Of a stretch of 64,000 bases of DNA, positions 35,001 to 45,575 are shown one piece after another; position 1 is the first letter of the stretch; every line of letters starts with the position of its first letter. The position numbers were made by a program, and so were the translations under genes. Below the pieces are notes generated by a model. It saw nothing but the letters and a program-made list of their open reading frames with translations, did not search any database and was not told the DNA's origin. The stretch comes from Pelodera strongyloides. Taxonomy: Eukaryota > Nematoda > Chromadorea > Rhabditida > Rhabditidae. The stretch covers positions 62,001 to 126,000 of the forward strand of contig JAANDG010000044.1 of NCBI GenBank assembly GCA_036852015.1, given 5' to 3'.

Positions 35001-38000
35001 GGAACTTTGCTTCCGAACGTATAGAAGAAATAGTTGTGCAAAGAAGAGAGCTGAAGAAACTCCGATGTTGGGATGTGTCACAGGAAAATGTATGTTTTTT
35101 TTATGTATGCCTTCCCTTTTCTTATTTGAACGATTTTTTTAAATATATTTCAATGCATGTCATGTGCATGTTTGGTTTTTAGTTTCACACGTTTGTCTCT
35201 TATGACACTCTATTAGGTATACGTTTGGTTACGATTGATTACAAAAAAATTACGTCGTGGTTATTACGTCGTGTTTCATAAATTAAAGCGAAATACCTGC
35301 CGGTTTTTTGAAACACATCGGTTACCCCAGCATTCTTATGCAGCTTATGCAAATGGATGTAAATTAGCATTAAAAATCGAGCTTAATTCGGGCCGTAAGA
35401 ATTTGAGAATTTATTGAAAGCCCGGCCGGTATTTCGCTTTAACGCCTTGATATTGAATATCCATCCATCCAGGATGCCAAAGAGGCTCGTCTTTTGCGCG
35501 AAATGGAGGCCGAGGGCGGTGAGGTCCCCCCTCGAAACAAGCCTTCCAAGGAAACGATGAAGCTGAAATCCATGCTCAAGGCACATCACGACAGTAAACG
35601 ATACGATAAGGCGGAATTGGAACGGGTATGTAGTTATTAACTAATAATTATAATTCATCTGATGTGTCAATTGAAAACTTAAACAAGAAACAGTCGGAAG
35701 TATCCCTGTATAGTTTCGCTTTTTTATTAGATCATTTTTGTTTTGTTTTTAAACTGTCGTGCTCAAATGGGAGTCAGGGAGTGTTATACTGAGTATGATG
35801 CAAAAAGATGAGGGAGGCAGAAAAGTCGAACGTGTGAAACTGAAACATAATTTTTTGTTGGTCGTCCCGTCGGACCCCTGAAATATCATATGCATATGTG
35901 ATCTGTTTGATTGATGTAGTTTTATTCGTCTATTCGTCGTACAGATCCTACTCGAAACGGTAGCGTGGGATCAGCTGGATCTGGATGAAATTGTGACCTC
36001 AAGAGAATTGCAAAGGGAACTGGTAACGGCTGGTATGGACAAGCTGAGGGCGACCATATTTGAAATGACAGGTACGGGTACGGTAATAGGGAATCGGAAT
36101 AAATTAAGTCCGCATCTCAAAATTTTAGGGAGGTGATGTAGACTAATTTGCATATAATGCATTAGAGATCGGGAGGTGATTTAGACTAATTTGCATACAA
36201 TGCATTAGAGATCGGGAGGTGATTTAGACTAATTTGCATACAATGCATTAGAGATAGGGAGGTGATTTAGACTAATTTGCATACAATGCGTGATCGTCCG
36301 CATTTGGCGGGGTGTTTATGCCATGTAGGGAATACTTAGCAGGGGAAATGTTTGTTTCGTAGCCATCCAACGGTCGACAAGCAAGTGGGACTGGGCCAAG
36401 TGAATAATTCATATCTAGCTCACCGTTCACTACTTGTTGTGCGTCTAGTTTTCTTTAATTTTTTCGAGTAGATAACGGGATTTATGTGGGGGAACTCCAG
36501 ATATTTTGTAGTTTATTTCGTTATGTATTTTTATGTTTTCTATCGTTCAGCAACATGCGGCTCTTGTACAATTGGTCGTGATCGGGCTTTCCGGCATTTC
36601 ATTCTAATGGAGCAAGTGCCACTTCTCCTTGTTGAGAATCCAGGAGAAGCCGACCGAATTGGTGAATGCAAAGGAGTGACGCCATGTATGAATAAGGTGG
36701 GTAGTATTGTACACCGTGGATGCTTAATCTACCTGATCGTACTGCCTTAGTCTTAGTTTATGTTTTTTTTTAACTGGCATTTGCATGCTGAAACTCTTTT
36801 ACCAATTAATCATGTTCATCGAAGTTGTTAGGTAGAAATTGTACCACTTTCATGGTATTATTGTTCGTTTATTAATTTGTTTTTGTGTGTGTTACGACGT
36901 TTCAAGCCAAACCGAGGCACTCGCTTATGCATTTACTGATGAGCATTTGGTTAGAAAGATATACGAATAATAAATAATACTGAATTCGGTGCAGGGCGAC
37001 TTCGCTACCGAGGAAGACTGGCGTGAGGCAGTGATGGGCTGTAGTGGGAATCCGGGCACTTGCGTTGTACACGGAGATAATAGACAACAGAGGAATCGTT
37101 GGTCGTATATTGATTCACCGGAATTATTAGAAGAGGTTAGCTGTTTAGTTTGTAGCATGTAATGTACCTTTGTTTTTTTCACGAGCGGGAAGGGGAAGGT
37201 GTGCTTCCCGTGTGCTGAACTTGTTTTAGACACGTTTGTTAAATGTAAGACTTGATTAGAAGTATTGGATTTGGTTCCTCAACCTCAACCAAAGTCATAA
37301 GAAAGGCTGATGATAATTGTCTAAATTTCAATTTTTGTAGTCGCATTTGTTTACTTTTAGGTGTTGGCCGCGTGTAATCCGCGTGGATTTCGAGAAATTG
37401 ATCTGACTGCCGAAATTGATTACGTCAAGCCACAGCTTGTGGAGATGCTGGAAAAGACGGTGAGCTTGTTTGAGTTATGCTAATTTGTCAGGATCTGTAA
37501 CGGCTTTACTTAGTAGATTTTCAGTAACTTGAGTGTTCTACGTGACGAAGTGAACTCATAGCTTCCCTGTCGATCATAATTTTATGCTTTTAACTTCAGG
37601 CAAAGAAAGTGCAAAACGGTGACATGGCTACCTGGTGCCTCTCTGGAATAGAAGATCCCGACGAGTTGGCCGATTCGATTGATTGGCCACACGAAATGAA
37701 GGAACTGATTCTCGAACTGGAACTCAAGGTGGGTGACAATATTAAAAGGGGAGGGGTTTTTGCTAATTTGACTGAAACTTTAACCCTATCATCCTATGCG
37801 TAATTGCAAATGGTTTTTATACCTACAATTAGTGGGCGTAGTCAAAAAAGCGAACGCGAAAGCGATATTTCACCAATAGTATATTTGGAAAATGTTCTTC
37901 ATAAGTTCACCAGTCAATGTGATAATCATGACCTGTTTATAGATGACTGAAGGACTTCTTGGACGCTTGCCTGAAGATATTGATCGAAATGCGTGGAGGC

Positions 38001-41000
38001 AAATGTTGACAGACACCAAAGACGTGACTCCTTTGATCAATGGTGATTTTTGTTTTTATGGTTATCGCAGATGTATATGTGTACAACGCGGATATTCAAG
38101 ATCATAAAGTTGTTCTTGACGTCTGGATATTAGAGTTGTAAATTAAATGTATTCGTATGGTTTAGGCGATTTTTCTGTGGAATCACGTGGCGGCGAGACT
38201 GAAGTGGTGTGGACACACGACCAATTATCAACATTGAGCGAACTGCAAAAGTAAGTTAATCTAATTCAAATCTGATTCATTTTGCTTATGCATTTCCCCA
38301 AACGTGTGACCTTATCCTGTCCTAACATTTACGTGAAGCAGTGATTGCATAGTACTTACAAGTTTTTTGACAGCTAGGAATTCTATGGGTTAAAAGCGCC
38401 CCAAATGCTTCGTGAACAAGGGGAGAGCTATGTTACTGGTTTTCCGTTTTACATCGCACATCCATTATCGCTGTCTGTGTTTAGACTTGCGATAGCCTTC
38501 CTGCAAGTGGTGATGTCAATAAACAACAAGTTCATCAAGAAGCCGTTTTCACGCGTTGCTCGTAAGTTTATATTTATTGAACTATTGAATAATGCTTATA
38601 TTTTCATACGCGTTTTTTTTATCCGTTGGCGGCTTTGTGTTAGTGTTTTTATTCTTCCGTTTTGCCGCTGTGCAAAATAAGTGTTCTTTATGTGCATATA
38701 TATGTGCAACTAGGATTATTGCAGCTAGCGGGCAAGCTATTGTTTCTTTTAGTATTAAATGTTTATTTGTATAAATGCCTAAGATATTTGTTTGTCTAGC
38801 TGGTTGTGTGATCGACAAGACTACCACCATGTACAATTGGGAGAGGAGTGTTGTGGAATGTAAATCGATCTCCGCCCTTGCCCTCCATCTCTACTCCATT
38901 GAGCCGCATATCAAGTGGGAGAACAGCAAAACGCAGGTGGGCGTGGTGTAGTGTTCCTCTTTATTTCTCATTCTGAGCAAACAATAAGTACGATAATTAT
39001 AGCCTACGGGCGAGGCGAATCTCATTGTCGGGTATGGTCACGTTGAGTAAGATGTTTAAATCGGTGTACAGTAATATCGGGTATTTTCGTTTTTGTAGTT
39101 GATTTCTTTGTTTTTGTGTGATATGGAATAAATTATGAATATACCACTGATTTAGGCCAAATGCCGCGTGTGCCGTCGCAAGGGACAATCCGACAACCTA
39201 TTGCTTTGTTTGGAATGTGACAGGTTAGACTTTTTGAAACTTTACCTTTTGGTTTACGCGTTTGACTTTGGTTGTTTTTCGTTGTAAGTGAGTAGTGAGT
39301 GTGCATTAATATTCTCGATTTGCTCACCTTGTTTCTCATTGTTAGGTGTTTAGTGTTTTGCTGAATTTACATTAGATGCGTCTTCGAGTTATTGCATTCT
39401 TTTTTAGGTGCTACCACATTTCATGTGCCAAACCACCACTGAAGGAAGTGGTGGCAAAGTGGATTTGTCACGATTGTTCTGTCTCAATGAAAAGAGCGCA
39501 AGATAATAATAAGATTGGTAAGTGATTACTTGATAATCTTTTACATTTTAATACTCTTTTGGATAATGGAGATTTTTCTGTTGTTCCGGTCACCTCTGAA
39601 TAGTTTCCGCGTTGTGTAACTGTTGTATTTGTTGAACATAAGTCCGTCGCGCAATGTTTCGTGCTCTTCGTAAGTCTTCGTTTAATGTCGTGCTGCTAGT
39701 TCTGATTGTTCCGGGTTGCGCTATGGGAAAGAAGTAAATAACCGATTTCAAGTCATCATGTCATCAAGAACTCGCATTTATCTTCAAAGAGAACCTGCTA
39801 AGGATGGTTGCTGTTCTAAGCTCGCTAGCTCGCCCACGCCTAGGTGTTCACGCGTGGTCTATGTTTGGTCACATCAATGTGGATTGTTAAGATTGTCATT
39901 GTACTGATCATCATACCTAGCCTAGGATAGGACTTTAATTTTGAATTACCTTTATTGTAGCTGTGTCCGTGGATGATGGCGAATCATCGGTTCCGAATGG
40001 AAATGGTCATGATATGAGTGTGAATGACGAAAATGAAAGTACATTGGATTCAGTTTCATCGTTCAGGTATTTATTTAGTTTGTTTACTTTAACATTCTAG
40101 CGTACGGCTTGAATGTTCAGCACATGTCAGGTTATTTCTTTTCTTGGTCCATTGTTTAAATTTACGCACAAATGTTCTTAATGTTCATGTAAGGTGTTAT
40201 TTTAGAATTGTTTTGTGTATGTGCGTTACTCCATAGCATACTGGTTTGTTTATTCCATTGAGCCAGCATCATTTATTGAGTGCGAGTTGATTAGACTCAT
40301 TTTATATGTGGTAATACTGTTCTTTTCAGCAATTCTGTTGTGCAAACAGCATCTGGACGTAAAGTGAAGCGTGTAGAATACAATATCGATCGACTAACAT
40401 CGCTTGCTCCTCCGCCAAGGAAAAGGTACGATTAAGCTTACAAACAGATATAAGTTGGGACTCCCGAGATTATACAGGGTTTCTGTACATTTATTGTCAA
40501 GTCATCAATGTTACGGCATTGAGGGAAAGTGGGAAACTCTCCAAAACATTTATTGATCGTTAAACAATTTGTAATGAAATTGAATCCATGCTTAGTGCGA
40601 AAATATAAACAGATAGTATGTCCTAATTTGGCACTTTTGTGACCATTTATGTCGCTCGTCGTATCGTGTAATTTCTTTCGTGCTGCGACACTGCTGAGCA
40701 TTCAAGTATTTCATTGTCATTGTCGTTGGCAATTCATTAATTAATGAATGATTGTAGAGCTCGTGAGAGTTCGGTTTCTGTCCGTGCGACTCCGAGTGAG
40801 AGTGCCACAGAAGAAGAGGAAACGGAGGAAGAGACGGAGAGTGAGATGACACCGTGCCGGACGCCACGGACACCTCGGACTAGGAGACCGACAAGGAAAG
40901 GTGAGGAATTCGAATTGGTTTTTGTACTACCGGCTATGCAAGCTTGTTGTGTTACTCTGTCTATCTCCAGGGTCATTTTAATGTATTTTTTATGAATTGA

Positions 41001-42752
41001 GTGATCTCACCGCAGCTAATAGAAGATGTATTATGATGATTGCTTTTGAGCAAGAATTACCATTAGTGAATAGTTTATTGACATATACATCGAAACATAT
41101 GCAATCAAAAGGATACCCTAAGACATTTGCAACAATATGTATAGAAAAAGCGCGGTATTTTTCTTATTTGCGTATATGTTTGCAGTTGATGAATCCTTTA
41201 ATTCGAATCGCTCCTTCACACATGGATTACGAGATGCGGATCCCAACTTTAAGGTGGGTTGTTGATGATCTAGTTACCTTTTAGTATTGATTAATGAATT
41301 TGTGTGATCTGTGGATCTGTCTAACTGACGAAAATGCATACTTTTTCTCTCTCTCTATCTGAATATGTCTCTTTCTCTCTGACTCTCTTTCTCTCTAGAT
41401 TCTAATTTGTATACATTCGTTATATATCCAGTTTTCTTCTTTCAGGAAAAATTAAAGAAACTGGAGGATGTGATTCGGTTGGCAATGCGCGAAACATACG
41501 CCTGGCCATTCATGGATCCTGTTGACGTGAAAGATGTATGCTTAGTTTGTATTAATTAGTATCAGTAAGATTACGATATTGTTAGCATGAGGCTTTTATA
41601 AGATTTACGAGGGGCATTACGAGAAACAGAAACGGTAGAAAAAATAAGATAATTTAAACTTGTGTTGTCCAGGGGCCTGGAATTTAGCGTTACTATTTGT
41701 TATGCTGGACTTTTGGGTTTCACAAGTGAGAAGTTAGATGTTGCTGCCCGCTTAGTTGGTGCAGTGGGACCACATACTAATATAATATAATATACTAATA
41801 CTAGTTATCTAGCATAAAGGTCTATGTTCTGTCAAATCAGTGTAATAATCCTCTTCAGGTGCCCGATTATCGCGATATTGTCAAGTTTCCCATGGATTTA
41901 CGAACCATGATTAATAAAATGAAGAACCATGACTACGACACCATTGAACAGGTAATTGAATTATTTTTTCTTATTTCTTTTGCGTTGGTTCTTGCTTCTC
42001 TTTTGTGTTAAGGTGTGTTTATATGTTAGTATAATTATTTTACTAAACTAATTGGTCAGTAATAGGTAATACCGCTGTTTGGAGCCTTATAAATAGTTTA
42101 TTGAGGATATGCAATGCAATTAACACATCTCAAAATGTGACCGTAAGATACCACGCTTCACAACGCAGTATACTGACTACAAAGAACAAATAACACACGA
42201 ACACTAAACATAATCAAAATTATAATCAAGAGCATTAAGCATAAATTAAGCCTGATCACGTGTTGTTTACACGCACCTTATTCAGGTCCGTGATGATGCT
42301 AATCTGATTGTGGACAACTGCAAGCTGTACAACGAGGACACGAGTGAAATATATGATGTGAGTTTTCAATTTTATTGACATTATGTGAGCATATTTTTGT
42401 TGCATCTTGCATCGATAAATTTTGGCATTTTCTATCTATCTACTTACTAGTTCTTTATAGGACTTGCGTTTTTCAAGCGGAATAGCTTGTGGTTTTGAAA
42501 CATACCCTTTATTACTGCATTACCGCGCGTTGTATGTATATTTTATGTGCCCATTAGAGAGTGTGGTTGTCTAGTATTCATTTCACACATTGCGTATACT
42601 ACCGCTTTGTAGTCTTATTTCTTATTTTCTCTTCAAAGCTAGGGTCTAATTGTTGTTTCTTTTAGTGTGCGGAGCGGTTAGCGGATTTCTGGGTTGATAA
42701 TCTTGTGCCCGTATTCAATGATGAGAAGAACAATCGACGAAAAAGATATTAG
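28038..42752 (+). CDS. BAZ1A: ACF1/BAZ1A-like chromatin remodeller subunit, 38 exons
   Basis: Complete, 1364 residues, all phases consistent. It is the accessory subunit that with ISWI spaces nucleosomes in the nucleus (ACF/CHRAC). Exons 1-20: 28038-28150, 28484-28595, 28941-29062, 29528-29629, 30139-30258, 30506-30599, 30862-31006, 31285-31439, 31786-31935, 32289-32372, 32845-33014, 33223-33317, 33643-33762, 34060-34168, 34305-34395, 34698-34783, 35002-35089, 35473-35625, 35945-36071, 36551-36696. Exons 21-38: 36995-37135, 37361-37459, 37600-37728, 37943-38042, 38166-38250, 38485-38561, 38800-38936, 39156-39223, 39408-39517, 39961-40066, 40330-40425, 40758-40900, 41016-41027, 41186-41253, 41446-41535, 41859-41951, 42286-42357, 42666-42752. 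Domains: WAC about 20-125, DDT 400-456, WHIM 594-795, PHD 1051-1100, bromodomain 1252-1364. An acceptor AG lies 8 bp before the ATG. Exon 33 (12 bases) is the least certain. Confidence 0.96.
29093..29190 (-). mobile_element. (TTA)n-tailed retroelement end
   Basis: On the minus strand GTGTGCGTAATAAATTATTA with a TTA tail, preceded by CAAAACTGTACGTTGCATA. The complement of that stretch also occurs at 1890-1905. It lies in ACF1 intron 3. Confidence 0.5.
29882..30027. mobile_element. Short inverted-repeat MITE, family C copy 1
   Basis: ATCGTATGCACGAACAGCGG at the left and GTTCGTGCATACGGCCACAG at the right. The interior has Pur/Pyr-rich GGGAG / CTCCC blocks. The second copy is at 54219-54368. It lies in ACF1 intron 4. 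Confidence 0.75.
32845..33014 (+). other. DDT domain exon of ACF1
   Basis: This exon encodes LPLPEWIDDEMFSQFLTILQ followed by FFNTFSELL, the helical DDT core found in BAZ/ACF remodeller subunits. Confidence 0.88.
33769..33790. repeat. TA microsatellite
   Basis: About eleven TA units immediately after an ACF1 donor site. Confidence 0.8.
34529..34692 (-). mobile_element. ATTTGCAT-minisatellite element, copy 1
   Basis: It contains about two units of a roughly 43 bp repeat with TGCATTATATGCAAATTTGT. On one side it is bounded by AAACACCCCGCCAAATGCGG, on the other by GAGATGCGGGCCTAATTTAT. The same borders in opposite orientation enclose four units at 36087-36329. It ends 5 bp before the acceptor base of ACF1 exon 16 (34698). 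Confidence 0.8.
35283..35442. mobile_element. CCGGCCGG MITE copy 5
   Basis: Left TTAAAGCGAAATACCTGCCG, right CGGCCGGTATTTCGCTTTAA. TTAA is preserved on both sides. It lies in ACF1 intron 17, about 30 bp from the next exon. Confidence 0.8.
36087..36329 (+). mobile_element. ATTTGCAT-minisatellite element, copy 2
   Basis: Four tandem units of about 43 bp, each with GGGAGGTGATTTAGACTAAT and TTTGCATACAATGC, flanked by GGAATAAATTAAGTCCGCAT and CGCATTTGGCGGGGTGTTTA. It starts 16 bp after the ACF1 exon 19 donor. Confidence 0.88.
39156..39517 (+). other. PHD finger exons of ACF1
   Basis: Two exons encode a Cys4-His-Cys3 zinc finger: CRVC, CLEC, CYHISC and WICHDC at the correct spacings. In ACF1 proteins the PHD fingers contact histones. 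Confidence 0.92.
41016..41027 (+). other. Putative 12-base microexon of ACF1
   Basis: CTAATAGAAGAT between acceptor ACCGCAG and donor GTATTA. It restores the frame between exons 32 and 34, giving a continuous acidic linker (DADPNFKEKLKKLED) into the bromodomain. Reading straight on instead gives a frame that cannot join the bromodomain exon. Confidence 0.55.
41446..42752 (+). other. Bromodomain exons of ACF1
   Basis: Four exons encode a single C-terminal bromodomain: AWPFMDPVDVKDVPDYRDIV (ZA loop), FPMDLRTMINKM, and NCKLYNEDTSEIYDCA with the acetyl-lysine-binding Asn (YN). The protein ends soon after in a basic NNRRKRY. Confidence 0.93.
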
Positions 42753-44221
42753 GTTTTTCATTTTTAATATATTACCGTAACCTTAAGCCCTTAGCGATGT
42801 GTATTGTTTTGTTATAGCTAATGAAGCGAATGGTAATGATTTATCTGATGTGCTAATGATGTTTTGTTTTTACTTACGTTGTGCTTTAACGTAGTCGTTT
42901 TTGTTTCGATTGATCGTATTTCGTATTTTTGACCATGTTTTGTATGTTGAACTTGAACAAGTGTGTGAATTATTATTACGTTAATCAATCAATATATTTA
43001 TGATACTAGGATACATTTAATGTTGAATCTATGTTGAATAAGCTTTACAATTTGTCCCTATCTGTTATTTTTTTTGTGAATTAGTTTTGCCCAACGGTTT
43101 AACTATTGAATAATGCTTATTTTGTTACTATTTTTGAATGTTTTGTTTTTAGATTTTTTTATTGAACACGAGGTTTGACCATTACATGTTTTCGTTGATC
43201 TGAGGTTCTCCCTAACTACATGTGTTGAAAAATATCATTGTTATTATTAAAACGAAGTACTGGCCGTTTTTTGAAACATATCGAGTTGACGCGTTCTTAT
43301 GCAGTTTATGCAAATGAAGATATATTAGAATAAAAAAAAATTCGGTTATCCACGATGCGTTTCAGAAACCGGCCGGTGTTTCGCTTTGAGCTTTGAAGCG
43401 TTGCAATTTCCCCTATGCTAATTGTTGGTCCTTTTGTTAGTGAAAGGCCTCTCAGCTTCCTGATATTTTGTATTATTAACACCTAGTTTACTTTTATCGG
43501 CTGTCCAATGCACGAAAGTTGTGATAAGTTTGCGAAACTTTTGATTTTAAAATAGGATTTTTCAGGGTTTACTTCCCTTTATTGGCGAATCTGAGTCATA
43601 ATTCAATACATATACCACCTGTTATCAAGTTATTGTTTTAATGTTTTTTCTTCACCTTTTGTGACAGACGCCCAGTACCCTGTTCCCATACCACTCGTGC
43701 ATGTTTCTTAGTTCATTTTCATTTTTTCACGACTGTTGAGCTGTTTACTTTTCTACTGTATTGTAGGAATTGGGCTAAGTCTTGGAAATAAAGTTTTTCG
43801 ATGGATAGTCTGTAGTTTGTTTTCTTGTATATTTGGTATTTTCCGTCGTGAGGTATTTTACTTTGTTGATGTGTCATTGTTGCTTGTATTCTTACGGTAG
43901 GATTGTTGGTACTTTTGTGAGCATGCGGTGAACTGACAAACCCCCGAGAATCCTGTTTGTAGTGTGTATGTATATACAAACTGCTCAAATATAAGGGAAG
44001 ATGCGCATAGGAAGAAATGCCACACTCGTATTTAGGGAGTCATTTTTATAGATTTGGTACCAAAGATCGAGGTAGCTGTTTTTGGGTAAATCAACACGGC
44101 GTTGTGGGTGGTCCACATTTGATGTGACGAGTTCAGTTGGCCACGATATTACGGTAGCTCCTAATTATTCCTAGCCTTGTCCTCTCGTTAATTATTTGTA
44201 TTTCAGTGCCCTTTCGGCCCA
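42753..44221. other. Intergenic region between ACF1 and ferredoxin
   Basis: 1.47 kb, AT-rich, with one CCGGCCGG MITE copy. It presumably holds the ACF1 3' UTR and the ferredoxin promoter. No gene was seen. Confidence 0.55.
43248..43388. mobile_element. CCGGCCGG MITE copy 6 (short)
   Basis: AAAACGAAGTACTGGCCG at the left and CCGGCCGGTGTTTCGCTTTG at the right. The interior is shortened. Confidence 0.75.
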
Positions 44222-45003
44222 ATGCTAAGTGTTGGTCGTTGTTTTATCGCTCCCTTGGTGAGGAATTTGTCTTCAGCTATAGGCACGACATCCTCACTAT
44301 CCCTCCAATTGCAGTATGTTAGACCCGTGATTGTGCAGTTATCACGCTCATTATCCACTAATGATGACCTACGGACGATAAGATTCTTCTGTGGAGATGC
44401 GGTACACGAGGGTACTGGAAAGGTGAGATGAATGTGAATAACTTGATGGGATAGGAATAAGCAGTGGGATAACATAACACACGGCTATATATTCTGGCTT
44501 GTTATCTGTGGATATGGCGTCCTCCGCTTTCCATTGGTGTACTTTTCATGCATGTTTGTTTCACCCCAGTTCAGAACACACGGCTATATATTTGGTCCCT
44601 AGTAAGTACTTTCGCGTTGTAAAGCGCGGGGTCGTAGGGTTCCCTTTGGTTGACGTTCTTTATTTGTATTGATTGTTAACCAATAAACCGTTATTATTAT
44701 TTTTTTCAGATTGGCTCGTCCCTGCTGGACGTGGTGGTGGACAACGACCTTCCATTAGACGGATTCGGTGCTTGCGAGGGAACTTTGGCCTGTTGCACTT
44801 GTCATGTTGTCTTAGAAAAGGAGCACTTTGAGAGACAAGACAAGGTGAATCCAGCCGGGGAAGACGAGTTGGACCTCCTGGATCTGGCACCGGAATTGGA
44901 TGATCGATCACGACTCGGATGTCAGATCAAGATTGAGAGGGAAGATCCCAAAGTGGTGGACGTGCAAGTGCCCACGGCCACCAGAGACGCCAGACTACTG
45001 TAG
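44222..45003 (+). CDS. FDX2: Mitochondrial [2Fe-2S] ferredoxin (adrenodoxin/FDX2 type), 2 exons
   Basis: Exons 44222-44422 and 44710-45003; 164 residues. The protein passes electrons from ferredoxin reductase to iron-sulfur cluster assembly and, in some ferredoxins, to P450 or heme A synthesis, in the mitochondrial matrix. The first 50 or so residues lack acidic residues and carry Arg and Ser, as in a mitochondrial presequence. The ferredoxin fold follows. The cluster ligands are Cys in GACEGTLACCTCHVV (C-x5-C-x2-C) plus the later Cys in RLGCQIKI. The acidic DELDLLDLAPEL matches the partner-binding helix. I choose the FDX2 subtype because GTLACCTCHV is closer to that group, but FDX1 is not excluded. 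An acceptor AG lies 15 bp before the ATG. AATAAA at 45319. Haspin follows on the same strand. Confidence 0.94.
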
Positions 45004-45575
45004 ACGATAGGTTGAGTAGGAAGGGTTATTGATTTTAAAGTGGTGTGACACGTGGTTGGTGATGGTATACAATACTGGGTTCAAAGTGTTTCACGTGACA
45101 TGGGTCGTACCGCTTGTGTTAGCTATTTACTTGCGGAAACTTAGCAGGATAGGATGTGCTCTATGATTATCATTATTGTATTATTGCATTTTTGTATTAG
45201 CCATTTTAGATTATTGACCGTTATGAAGAAGTCTTAGTTTGTGATAATGTAGCTCAATCGTAGTTAGTAGAATTTAGTTAATATAAGTAATATATAGGCA
45301 ATCTTTTTAATTCTTTAGAATAAAGTTATCTTAGGCACTTTTTCCATCTCATACCGTGATATGCCATTTTGTGCTAAACGTGCTAGTTGCGCTAGTCTTT
45401 ATTGTAGAACTTATCAGAATTGTCTACTCGTTAAAACCCTGGTCTTGGAGCTTAAAGTCGTCTAATTGTTCTACTGCGGCCTTTCAATTGTATTTTCTTT
45501 GTCGGTTTACGTGCTTTCTCATATTTGATAGTTATGAGTGATAGAATGTGTGAATAAAGTGTTCATGTTGCAGGT
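45004..45575. other. Short spacer between ferredoxin and haspin
   Basis: 572 bp from stop to start. The ferredoxin poly(A) signal (45319) and the haspin acceptor AG (45573) are only about 250 bp apart, which would fit either separate promoters or a nematode-style operon. Confidence 0.5.
45319..45324 (+). terminator. Ferredoxin polyadenylation signal
   Basis: AATAAA 316 bp after the ferredoxin stop. Confidence 0.6.

Noticed and set aside
36129..36300. CRISPR-like array
   Set aside because: Units are directly adjacent with no spacers, in an animal intron; it is a minisatellite.
40997..41284. Open frame of 95 codons treated as one ACF1 exon
   Set aside because: Its frame cannot join the bromodomain exon. 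A microexon plus 41186-41253 in another frame gives a continuous, acidic linker.
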